This document shows, piece after piece, positions 1 through 9,182 of a DNA stretch of 64,000 bases (within the stretch, counting starts at the first letter, position 1; every line of letters begins with the position of its first letter). The DNA lies in NCBI RefSeq assembly GCF_001426705.1, contig NZ_LMFC01000003.1, forward strand, positions 44,994 to 108,993, given 5' to 3'. This DNA comes from Cellulomonas sp. Root485 (GTDB taxonomy: Bacteria > Actinomycetota > Actinomycetes > Actinomycetales > Cellulomonadaceae). The notes beneath the pieces were generated by a model that was not told the DNA's origin, did no database searches, and saw only the letters and a list, made by a program, of their open reading frames with translations. A program made the position numbers and the translations under genes.

Positions 1-526
1 CGCCGGCCGCCTTGCGGCCCTTGGCGTGCTTCACGGCGCCGTCGATGATCCCCTGGACCGCGAGCACGACCTCCCGGAACTCCTCGAGGGTGAGGTCGCT
101 GGTGGACGAGTCGTTGAGGGACGCGTCCTCCCACTCCGGGGTGTCCCCCAGGGACAGCCACCGCTGCAGCACCTTCGCCCGGTCGGCGATGACGCCCTGG
201 AGCAGCGCCTGGGCCGCGTCGGCGGTCCGGGGGTCCCGCAGCATGTCCCGTCCGTCGATGCTGTAGCCGACCGCGCGCCACCACCGGTCCCGGCCGCGCT
301 CGTGGGCCGGGTCGTCCTCGACGAAGCCGTGCTTCTCCAGCTGGCGCAGGTGGTAGCTGGTCTGCCCGCTGCTCTCGCCCAGGTGCCGGCCGAGCTGGCT
401 CGCGGTGGCCGACCCGTGCTCGGACAGGTAGTCGTACATCGCCATCCGCAGGGGGTGCGCCAACGCCTTGAGCTCCTCCGGTCCGATGGCACGGGCCCGG
501 AAGGGCAGGGGGTTGCTCTCGCTCAT
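1..526 (-). CDS. ArsR-like winged-helix regulator (3' end cut by window edge)
   Basis: The ATG at 526 opens a frame that runs off the left edge without a stop, giving about 175 residues. Residues ~15-85 form a winged helix of the ArsR/HTH_20 type: an 'ALAHPLRMAMYDYL' first helix, then 'ATASQLGRHLGESSGQTSYHLRQL' as helix-turn-helix and 'EDDPAHERGRDRWWRAV' as the wing. The rest is a helical C-terminal domain. No metal-binding cysteines are visible, so a small-molecule or stress-responsive repressor is more likely than a metal sensor. It is divergent from an MFS exporter, and the intergenic direct repeats (529-562) sit just before its start; control of itself and of the exporter is inferred. The ribosome site is weak (AAAGG about 11 bases upstream). 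Confidence 0.85.
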   Translation of the reverse strand, partial: MSESNPLPFRARAIGPEELKALAHPLRMAMYDYLSEHGSATASQLGRHLGESSGQTSYHLRQLEKHGFVEDDPAHERGRDRWWRAVGYSIDGRDMLRDPRTADAAQALLQGVIADRAKVLQRWLSLGDTPEWEDASLNDSSTSDLTLEEFREVVLAVQGIIDGAVKHAKGRKAAG

Positions 527-528
527 TC

Positions 529-562
529 GCAGAGATACCTTTGCAGAGTTGTCTTTGCAGAG
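529..562. promoter_or_regulatory. Three GCAGAG direct repeats spaced 14 bp, candidate operator
   Basis: GCAGAG occurs at 529-534, 543-548 and 557-562, exactly 14 bp apart; the last two copies share a longer core, TTTGCAGAGTT. They fill the 67-bp gap between the divergent regulator (start 526) and the MFS exporter (start 594). Ordered repeats in this place are typical of a regulator binding site; which protein binds is inferred from position. Confidence 0.5.
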
Positions 563-593
563 TTTTCTCTTCGATCCTAGCGGGAGCACACCC

Positions 594-1859
594 ATGAGCG
601 AGCAGGTCGCCACGCGGGAACCCCTCGGCCGACGGTTCGCCGCGCACCTGACGGCCACCGGCATGGCGAACCTCGGCGACGGCATCGTGCAGACCGGCGT
701 CCCCCTGTACGCCCTGACGCTCACGCGCTCCCCCAGCCAGATCGCGCTGCTCACCGCCGCGGCGTGGCTCCCGTGGCTGGTGTGCGGGCTCGCCGCGGGG
801 GTGGTCGTCGACCGGCGGGACCGCAAGTACACCCAGGTGGTCGGGCTGGCCGCCCGCGCGGTCCTGCTCGGCGTCGCGGTCTGGCTGGTCGCGTCCGGGC
901 AGATGACCATGCCCGGGCTGACGGTGGTCGTGCTGCTCTACGGGGTGACCGACGTGTTCGTCGACCTGGCCGGCTCGGCGCTGGTCCCGGACCTCGTGCC
1001 GCGCTCCCGCCTCGAGGCAGCGAACGGGCGCACGCTCGCCGCGCAGCAGGTCATGTCCGCGTTCGTCGGCGGCCCCGTCGCCGGCGCCCTGCTCGTGCTC
1101 GGCGCCGGCTGGGTCCTCGGCGTCCCGGCCGGTCTCGGCGTGCTCGCGCTGCTGCTCATCGCCACCCGGATCCCCGGGTCGTACAAGCACGCCGCGCCGC
1201 AGAGGCGTTCGGCGACCGCCGAGATCCGCGAGGGCGTCGGCTTCCTGGTCCGGCACCCCGTCCTTCGGCCGCTGCTCGTGGCCGGCAGCGTGATGAACAT
1301 GGCGAGCACCGGGTACTTCGCCGTGTTCGTGCTCTGGATGGTCGGTCCCGGGTCGCGCGTCGGCCTCGAGCCCGCGCAGTACCCGCTGGTGATCGCCGTC
1401 CTGGCGGTCGGTGCGGTCCTCGGCTCGGTCGCGGCCGAGCCGCTGGGCCGCCGCATCCCCGAGGTCCGGCTGCTGCTGACGTCCTGGCTGCTGCAGTCCT
1501 TGCTCATGCTGGTCCCCGTGCTCGTGCCCACGGTGCCGGCGATCACGGCGGGCATCTTCCTGCTCGGGTTCCTCAACACGAACGGCAACGTGATCTCGCA
1601 GTCGATGCGGCAGCGGATGGTCGCGCCCGGGATGCTCGGCCGCGTCGGCGGCGCCAGCCGGACCCTGGCGTACGGGCTCATGCCGGTCGGCGCGGTGCTC
1701 GGCGGGCTGGTCGCGGAGCGGTGGGGCCTGCCGGCCGTGTTCGTCGGCGCGACCGTGGTCTGCGTCGCCGTCGTCGCCTACCCCGTCGCGGTGGTCCGCC
1801 AGCGCATGGTGACCGAGCTGGAGCTGCCGCTCGTCGAGAAGGTCCCCACGACGGTCTGA
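594..1859 (+). CDS. MFS multidrug/solute exporter (MFS_3, EntS-like)
   Basis: Membrane efflux carrier of 421 aa with about 12 hydrophobic segments. The loop between segments 2 and 3 carries the MFS motif A remnant 'GVVVDRRDRK', and the central loop near 'IPGSYKHAAPQRRS' separates two six-helix halves. The family includes enterobactin and macrolide exporters; the substrate here cannot be told. The ATG at 594 is preferred because GGGAG lies 7 bases upstream and because 'LGRRFAAHLTATGMANLGDGI' is a usual N-terminus. Upstream in-frame codons lie in the regulator gene. Divergent from the ArsR-like repressor, so probably derepressed by its ligand. Confidence 0.9.
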   Translation: MSEQVATREPLGRRFAAHLTATGMANLGDGIVQTGVPLYALTLTRSPSQIALLTAAAWLPWLVCGLAAGVVVDRRDRKYTQVVGLAARAVLLGVAVWLVASGQMTMPGLTVVVLLYGVTDVFVDLAGSALVPDLVPRSRLEAANGRTLAAQQVMSAFVGGPVAGALLVLGAGWVLGVPAGLGVLALLLIATRIPGSYKHAAPQRRSATAEIREGVGFLVRHPVLRPLLVAGSVMNMASTGYFAVFVLWMVGPGSRVGLEPAQYPLVIAVLAVGAVLGSVAAEPLGRRIPEVRLLLTSWLLQSLLMLVPVLVPTVPAITAGIFLLGFLNTNGNVISQSMRQRMVAPGMLGRVGGASRTLAYGLMPVGAVLGGLVAERWGLPAVFVGATVVCVAVVAYPVAVVRQRMVTELELPLVEKVPTTV

Positions 1860-1878
1860 CCGTCGCCATACTGGGCGC

Positions 1879-3832
<1,954 letters not shown>

Positions 3833-3859
3833 CTACCGGATCGTCAAGAGATGGTCATG

Positions 3860-4288
3860 TCACCGCAGGTTCGCGACCTCTTCGACGGAGGTGCCGCTGT
3901 CGGAGAGGAACGTCTCGCACCGGGTCGCCTCCTCGGACTCGCCGATGGCCTCCGCGGCCTCCGCGAGCGCGAGCAGCGACCGCAGGAAACCCTGGTTGGG
4001 GGCGTGGTCCGCGGGGATCGGGCCGCGGCCGTGCCAGCCCGCGCGGCGCAGGGCGTCGAGGCCCCGGTGGTATCCGGTGCGCGCGTAGGCGTAGGCAGCC
4101 ACGGGGTCGCCGTCGTCCGCGAGGGCGTTCTCCGCCAGCAGGGCCCACAGGATCGATGCCGCCGGTGCCGCGGCGACGGCCTCGCGCGGGGAGGAGCCGC
4201 TGCTCAACGCATCACGGGCGTCGGCGTCCGGGCCGTCGGCGGGGAGCAGCGTCGGGGCGGGACCGTCCAGCAGGTTCTCGTGGCTCAT
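3860..4288 (-). CDS. DUF3151 family protein
   Basis: 142-aa cytosolic protein of the actinobacterial DUF3151 family, function unknown. Recognised from 'ENLLDGPAPTLLP' at the start and 'WALLAENAL…AYAYARTGYHRGLDALRRAGWHGRGPIP…NQGFLRSLLALAEAAEAIGE', a helical, tetratricopeptide-like core with a conserved WHG-x-G-P turn. It lies between purA and fbaA on the same strand, as in mycobacteria; this preserved neighbourhood suggests a housekeeping role. The ATG at 4288 starts the conserved N-terminus. Confidence 0.9.
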   Translation of the reverse strand: MSHENLLDGPAPTLLPADGPDADARDALSSGSSPREAVAAAPAASILWALLAENALADDGDPVAAYAYARTGYHRGLDALRRAGWHGRGPIPADHAPNQGFLRSLLALAEAAEAIGESEEATRCETFLSDSGTSVEEVANLR

Positions 4289-4397
4289 GCGCACAGTGTC
4301 CCCTACCGCGTGCGTCCCCCTGGGAGCGCGACTACAGTCGTGCCGCCGACCTGGACCCTTGTTCGGTGCGCACCTCCCCCCTCCAGACAGGGTGCCC

Positions 4398-4769
4398 ATG
4401 ATCGAGATCTCGACGTCCTCGACGACGACGACGTTGACCGTCGCCGGCGACCTCGACCTGGCCGAGCGTGACCAGTTCCCGGAGATCGCCGCACGCGTCG
4501 TGGGTCTGCGCCGCCAGCTCGTGGTCATCGACATGTGCCGTGTCACGTTCATGGACTCCACCGGTGCGGCGTTCCTCATCTCGCTGGCCGACTCCGGTCG
4601 CAAGCGTGGCGGCGCGACCGTCCTGCGCGGAGCGGACCCGCGGGACCTGTTCGTCATCGAGATCTGCGGTGCCCTCGACCTGTTCCGCATCGACACGGAC
4701 CACCGGTGCGAGTCGGGCGTCGAGCAGTCGGACTTCCGCCGTCCCGACGGGGCGTCCGCCCCGGCCTAG
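4398..4769 (+). CDS. STAS-domain anti-sigma factor antagonist-like protein (SpoIIAA/RsbV type) 1
   Basis: 123-aa single STAS domain. 'LTVAGDLDLAERDQF' is the first beta-alpha unit, and 'VIDMCRVTFMDSTGAAFLISL' carries the D-S-T-G loop whose Ser is the phosphorylation site of RsbV/SpoIIAA proteins. A short charged tail follows the domain. In partner switching the unphosphorylated form binds a kinase/anti-sigma protein and the PP2C phosphatase restores it. It converges on the PP2C-HATPase gene (stop codons overlap) and a second STAS gene lies on the far side. The ATG at 4398 is chosen; GTG at 4392 is an in-frame alternative. No sigma factor is nearby. Confidence 0.88.
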   Translation: MIEISTSSTTTTLTVAGDLDLAERDQFPEIAARVVGLRRQLVVIDMCRVTFMDSTGAAFLISLADSGRKRGGATVLRGADPRDLFVIEICGALDLFRIDTDHRCESGVEQSDFRRPDGASAPA

Positions 4770-6886
4770 CGACCGGTGGCGGGGAGCGACCCCGGTCGCA
4801 CCTTCGCCCACACGAGCTTGCCGCCGCGCGACTGGCGCCAGCCCCAGTCCGCCAGGCGCTCGACGATCTGCATGCCGAAGCCCCCCACGCGCCCGGGGTG
4901 CCCGTCGGTGGTGACCGGCGGTGCGGGGTTGGCGTCCTCGACCTCGATGCGCAGACCGTCCCCCGTGTCGTAGAGCTGCAGCGACACGTGCCCGAACCCG
5001 TGCAGCACGGCGTTGGCCACGAGCTCGGAGACCACCAGCTCCGCGTTCGCCACGTCCTCGATCCCCCACGCCTGGCAGGTCCGCACGACCGCGTGCCGCG
5101 CGCGCCCGATGGACGCAGCCTCGCTGGGCAGCGACCAGCGCCGACGGCGGGGGCTGCGGGTGCGCGCGGAGGTGTCCAGCGGCGACGGCACCCGCACGAC
5201 GACGACGGCCACGTCGTCCTCCGGGTGGTCCGCGAGCCGGGACAGCAGCTCCTCACCGACCCCTGCCGCGTCCCGTGCGGTGACGCCGGCCGCCACCGCG
5301 GACAGCGCCGCGAGCCCGTCGCGCAGGCCACGGTCGCGCCGCTCGATGAGACCGTCCGTGTAGTAGACGACGACGTCACCGGCGTCGAGCTCGACCGCGC
5401 CCGTGCTGCGGGGGACCCCGCCGAACCCGATCAGCGGACCGCCCGCCGCGTCGAGCGGGGTGACGTGGCCCGCCCGGACGAGCAGGGCCGGTAGGTGACC
5501 GGCCCGGGAGTACTCCAGCCGCCACCGGTCCTCGGAGCGCGTCAGCGTCGACAGGACCAGCCCGGCCGGTCGCGGCACCCGCATGCCCGCGACGAGCTGG
5601 TCGACGCGCTCCAGCACCGGGCCGGGCGTCGTGATGTCGAAGATGTACGAGCGGACCACCGAGCGCAGCTGACCCATCGACGCGGCCGCCTCGACGTCAT
5701 GGCCGACAACGTCCCCGATCACGACGCCGACCACGTCGGTGCTGACCTGCAGCACGTCGTACCAGTCGCCGCCCACCTGGGCGTTCTCCGAGTTCGGTGC
5801 GTAGTACGTCCACACGTCGAGGCCGTCGACCTCGGCCTGCTCGGGGAGCATCGCCCGCTGGAGGGTCTCGGCGAGGCGGTGCTCGCGGTCGTAGAGGCGC
5901 GCGTTGTCGATGACCAGCCCGACGCGCCGGGCCGTCAGGTCCAGGACGGTGCGGACGGACGGCTCCAGGCTGCGCAGGCCGTGGCCGTCGTGCGCGTGCA
6001 CGACGAGCACCCCGAGCACCCGGCGGCGTCCGGGCAGCGGGAAGACGAGGACTGAACGGTCCTCGTCTCCGTCGGCGGCGCCGAGCTCGGCCTCAGCCTG
6101 CTGCGCGAGCCACGCGGACGCGCTCCCGAGCCCGTAGGAACCACCGAGCGCCAGCTCGACCGGCCGGTCGGTCTCGGCGTCGAGGAGCTGCTGGACGGCG
6201 TCGGGCCCGACGTCCCGCACGGCCGGTCCCTCACCGTGCCGCGATCCCTTGCCGGTGGGCGGGCGCCCCGCGTCGATCCCGTCGGCGATCCGCAGCCCGC
6301 CGTCGTTGAGGTAGAACGCGGCCCAGCCCACGACCGCCCGCCGCAGGATCGTCGCGATCTCACGCAGGGCGTGCGGGTCGTCGACGTCCATCAGGAGGTC
6401 CGAGACCTGCGCGATCAGCCCGAGGCTGCGGCGCTCGCGGCGCTCGGTCTCCACCATCGCCGCCTGCTCGGCGTCGTGCGACAGCTGCTCCGTCAGGTCC
6501 TGGAGCGCGGCGACCCAGTGGGTCAGGGGACCGTCGTCGCCGGCACGGACCGGGGACAGGTGCACGCGGCAGGCGAGCTGGGTGCCGTCGCCGCGCCGCA
6601 GCACGATCGTGTGGGCGATCTCTCGCCCGGCGCGCAGCCCGTCCCGCAAGCGGACCAGATCGGGACCCTGCAGCGCCGTGTCTCCCAGGATCGCGGTCTG
6701 GCGGCGCCGCGCCTCCTCCACGTCGTAGCCGGTGACCTGCTCGAACGCGTCGTTCACCCAGATCACGGGCAGGTTCTCCGCCGTCGCATCCAGAAGGGCC
6801 ATCGGCACGGAAGTGGACATGAGGGCGCGGTCGCGGACGTCGGCCAGGGCCCGATCGGGAAGGGCTGAGGCGTGGGAGTTGACCAC
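4766..6886 (-). CDS. PAS-GAF-PP2C (RsbU/SpoIIE)-HATPase fusion phosphatase
   Basis: 706-aa multidomain signalling protein without membrane segments. Rough order: PAS/PAC 25-135 ('VIWVNDAFEQVTGYD…LTHWVAALQDLTE'), GAF 160-310, PP2C of the SpoIIE class 325-555 (metal motifs 'GGDWYDV', 'GDVVGHDVEAA', 'YYTDGLIERRDRGL', 'DHPEDDVAVVVV'), and a GHKL ATPase domain 575-700 ('ELVVSELVANAVLHG', 'IEVEDANPAPP', 'GGFGMQIVERL'). It therefore joins phosphatase and kinase-type (RsbW) modules in one chain, presumably acting on the two flanking STAS proteins in response to a ligand of PAS or GAF. The GTG at 6886 has GGGAGG 5 bases upstream; the open frame beyond it is antisense to the next STAS gene. Confidence 0.92.
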   Translation of the reverse strand: MVNSHASALPDRALADVRDRALMSTSVPMALLDATAENLPVIWVNDAFEQVTGYDVEEARRRQTAILGDTALQGPDLVRLRDGLRAGREIAHTIVLRRGDGTQLACRVHLSPVRAGDDGPLTHWVAALQDLTEQLSHDAEQAAMVETERRERRSLGLIAQVSDLLMDVDDPHALREIATILRRAVVGWAAFYLNDGGLRIADGIDAGRPPTGKGSRHGEGPAVRDVGPDAVQQLLDAETDRPVELALGGSYGLGSASAWLAQQAEAELGAADGDEDRSVLVFPLPGRRRVLGVLVVHAHDGHGLRSLEPSVRTVLDLTARRVGLVIDNARLYDREHRLAETLQRAMLPEQAEVDGLDVWTYYAPNSENAQVGGDWYDVLQVSTDVVGVVIGDVVGHDVEAAASMGQLRSVVRSYIFDITTPGPVLERVDQLVAGMRVPRPAGLVLSTLTRSEDRWRLEYSRAGHLPALLVRAGHVTPLDAAGGPLIGFGGVPRSTGAVELDAGDVVVYYTDGLIERRDRGLRDGLAALSAVAAGVTARDAAGVGEELLSRLADHPEDDVAVVVVRVPSPLDTSARTRSPRRRRWSLPSEAASIGRARHAVVRTCQAWGIEDVANAELVVSELVANAVLHGFGHVSLQLYDTGDGLRIEVEDANPAPPVTTDGHPGRVGGFGMQIVERLADWGWRQSRGGKLVWAKVRPGSLPATGR

Positions 6887-6971
6887 CACCACCTCCCATC
6901 GTCTAGCGTTCCGAACAGGCACGTCGTCGAGAACCGGCGCTGGCCCGCCCGAAGAAGCTGAAAGGAGCGCC

Positions 6972-7391
6972 GTGCGCGACGGTAACAGCACGATCCCCGA
7001 CGGGCCTGCGGACGTCTCGCAGGCCGACCAGAGTGCAGGGATCGTCGGCGAGCCGGGAGCCGTGCAGGTCATCGTGGGGACCGACGCCACCCGCATCGTG
7101 CTCTCGGGCGAGGTCGACGCCGATCTCGGTCCCGAGCTGCAGGAAGCGACGGCGGAGGCGGAGCAGGTGGGCCTCCCCATCGAGGTCGACGCCCACCACG
7201 TGACGTTCATGGACTCCTCAGGAGTCGCCTTCCTCGCTCGCCTGTCCATCCGGTCCCAGCACCGTGTCCGCCTGCTGCGGGTGCCGCCCACCGTGCGGTT
7301 CCTGCTCGAGGTCACCCGGATCGGGGAGCTCCTGGACGTCGTCGAAGGGGACGAGTCCGAGTTCCAGCCGGTCGGAGACAGCACCAGCTGA
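6972..7391 (+). CDS. STAS-domain anti-sigma factor antagonist-like protein 2
   Basis: 139-aa STAS protein with a ~28-residue N-terminal extension. 'RIVLSGEVDADLGPELQEA' and 'EVDAHHVTFMDSSGVAFLARL' match the RsbV/SpoIIAA fold, with the D-S-S-G loop holding the phosphorylatable Ser; 'VPPTVRFLLEVTRIGELLDV' is the usual last helix. Divergent from the PP2C-HATPase gene across 85 bp. GTG at 6972 with AAAGGAG 4 bases upstream. It closely resembles the partner at 4398 in the active loop (TFMDS-S/T-G), so both are plausible substrates of the same enzyme. Followed by a strong terminator. Confidence 0.88.
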   Translation: MRDGNSTIPDGPADVSQADQSAGIVGEPGAVQVIVGTDATRIVLSGEVDADLGPELQEATAEAEQVGLPIEVDAHHVTFMDSSGVAFLARLSIRSQHRVRLLRVPPTVRFLLEVTRIGELLDVVEGDESEFQPVGDSTS

Positions 7392-7394
7392 GGA

Positions 7395-7430
7395 CAGGAA
7401 AGGCCCCCGGGTGACCGGGGGCCTTTCCTG
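7395..7430. terminator. Strong bidirectional hairpin terminator
   Basis: Perfect 16-bp inverted repeat, 7395-7410 paired with 7415-7430, loop GTGA. It lies exactly between the converging STAS gene (ends 7391) and fbaA (ends 7439). The outer stem supplies short A and T runs on either strand, so it can serve both genes. Confidence 0.92.
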
Positions 7431-7438
7431 TGCTGGTG

Positions 7439-8464
7439 TCAGGCGCCGAGCGTGTGCCCGGCCGAGCGGAGCTGCTGCGCGGCCTCGACGAGGCGCTTCG
7501 CCATGCCGGCCTCGGCGAGCTTGCCCCAGGCGCGCGGGTCGTAGGCCTTCTTGTTGCCCACCTCGCCGTCCACCTTGAGCACGCCGTCGTAGTTGCGGAA
7601 GAAGTGGTCCGCCACCGGACGGCTGAACGCGTACTGCGTGTCCGTGTCGATGTTCATCTTGATGACACCGTTGTCGACGGCCTCGGCGATCTCGGCCTCG
7701 GTCGAACCGGAGCCACCGTGGAACACCAGGTCGAACGGGTTCTCCTTGCCGATGGCGTCGCCGACGGCCTTCTGGATCTCGGCGAGGATCGACGGACGCA
7801 GCTTGACCGCACCCGGCTTGTAGACGCCGTGCACGTTGCCGAACGTGAGGGCCGTCAGGTAGCGGCCCTTCTCGCCCGCACCGAGCGCCTTGACCGTGGC
7901 CAGGCCGTCCTCGACGGTCGTGTACAGCTTGTCGTTGATCTCGGCCGTGTGGCCGTCCTCCTCGCCACCGACGACGCCGACCTCGATCTCGAGGATCGTG
8001 CGGGCGGCGACGCTGAGCTCCAGGAGCTCCTCGGCGATGATCAGGTTCTCGTCGAGCGGCACGGACGAGCCGTCCCACATGTGCGACTGGAACGTGGGGA
8101 GCTTGCCGGCCTTGACCTGCTCGATCTCGAGCGCGAGCAGCGGCCGCACCCAGGAGTCGAGGTTCTGCTTGGCGCAGTGGTCGGTGTGCAGCGCGACGGT
8201 GATCGGGTAGCCCTTGGCCACCTCGGCCGCGTACGCCGCGAGGGCCAGCGAGCCGGCGATGCGGTCCTTGACGGTCGAGCCGGCCGCGTACTCGGCGCCG
8301 CCGACGGAGACCTGGATGATGCCGTCGGACTCCGCCTCGGCGAAGCCCTGCAGGGCGGCGGTGACGCTCTGGGACGACGTGACGTTCACGGCCGGGTAGG
8401 CGAACTTGCCCGCCTTCGCCCGGTCGATCATCTCGGCGTAGACCTCGGGGGTGGCGATGGCCAT
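7439..8464 (-). CDS. fbaA: Class II fructose-bisphosphate aldolase
   Basis: Zn-dependent aldolase, cleaving fructose 1,6-bisphosphate to dihydroxyacetone phosphate and glyceraldehyde 3-phosphate in glycolysis. 341 aa. 'ALHTDHCAK' near residue 108 supplies the catalytic Asp and a Zn-binding His; 'EIEVGVVGGEEDG', 'GNVHGVY' and 'FHGGSGST' are further active-site loops; 'MNIDTDTQYAFSRPV' binds phosphate. ATG 8464 was chosen over ATG 8473 because AGGAG (8474-8478) is 9 bases away from the first and adjacent to the second. The 3' end faces the hairpin at 7395-7430. Confidence 0.97.
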   Translation of the reverse strand: MAIATPEVYAEMIDRAKAGKFAYPAVNVTSSQSVTAALQGFAEAESDGIIQVSVGGAEYAAGSTVKDRIAGSLALAAYAAEVAKGYPITVALHTDHCAKQNLDSWVRPLLALEIEQVKAGKLPTFQSHMWDGSSVPLDENLIIAEELLELSVAARTILEIEVGVVGGEEDGHTAEINDKLYTTVEDGLATVKALGAGEKGRYLTALTFGNVHGVYKPGAVKLRPSILAEIQKAVGDAIGKENPFDLVFHGGSGSTEAEIAEAVDNGVIKMNIDTDTQYAFSRPVADHFFRNYDGVLKVDGEVGNKKAYDPRAWGKLAEAGMAKRLVEAAQQLRSAGHTLGA

Positions 8465-8545
8465 CTGCAGCATCTCCTGCGCATAGAGGGGAGGGGGTAT
8501 CGCATCGATTCTGGCACGCCCGCACGGCCCGACGCCCGGGACGTT

Positions 8546-9181
8546 CTACCCCTGGACACCCGGTGACGCGTGCCGGCCGATCCAGGCGTGCATGGCGATC
8601 GCGGCCGCTGCGCCCGCGTTGATGGAGCGGGTGGAGCCGAACTGGGCGATGTGCAGGACGTCGACGGCGGCCTCGCGTGCGGCGTCCGACAGGCCCACGG
8701 ACTCCTGCCCGAACAGCAGGACGCAGGCGCGCGGGAGCGGGTACCCCTCCAGGGCCACGGAGCCGGGGAGGTTGTCGACGCCGAGCACCGGGAGGTCGCG
8801 CTCGGCCGCCCACGCGACCAGGTCCTCGACCGTCGGATGGTGGCGGACGTGCTGGTAGCGGTCGGTGACCATGGCGCCGCGACGGTTCCAGCGGCGGTTG
8901 CCGACGATGTGCACCTCGGCTGCCAGGAACGCGTTGGCGGTGCGGACGACCGAGCCGATGTTCAGGTCGTGGGCCCAGTTCTCGACGGCCACGTGGAACG
9001 GGTGCCGCCGGGTGTCGAGGTCCGCGACGATCGCCTCGACCGTCCAGTACCGGTAGCGGTCGACGACGTTGCGGCGGTCGCCCTCGGCCAGCAGCACGGG
9101 GTCGTAGCGCTCGTCGGCCGGCCGCTCGCCCACCCACGGCCCGACACCGACCTCCGCACGCTCCTCGTCCACGGGCGTCAC
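8546..9181 (-). CDS. SpoU/TrmH-family RNA 2'-O-methyltransferase
   Basis: 211-aa SAM-dependent ribose methyltransferase with the three knotted-fold motifs: 'NIGSVVRTANAF' (motif 1), 'VLLFGQESVGLS' (motif 2) and 'IAQFGSTRSINAGAAAAIAMHAW' (motif 3). The N-terminal ~60 residues are the arm typical of actinobacterial TrmH-like proteins; the target is tRNA or rRNA and cannot be told. GTG start at 9181, one base from the stop of the GH51 gene on the same strand, so it may be translated from the sugar-operon message as well as from its own. fbaA follows 81 bases later. Confidence 0.9.
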   Translation of the reverse strand: MTPVDEERAEVGVGPWVGERPADERYDPVLLAEGDRRNVVDRYRYWTVEAIVADLDTRRHPFHVAVENWAHDLNIGSVVRTANAFLAAEVHIVGNRRWNRRGAMVTDRYQHVRHHPTVEDLVAWAAERDLPVLGVDNLPGSVALEGYPLPRACVLLFGQESVGLSDAAREAAVDVLHIAQFGSTRSINAGAAAAIAMHAWIGRHASPGVQG

Positions 9182-9182
9182 G

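Noticed and set aside
6887..7384. Upstream extension of the PP2C-HATPase gene
   Set aside because: The added residues are antisense to the STAS gene and Ser/Arg-rich without conservation; the GTG at 6886 has a good ribosome site.
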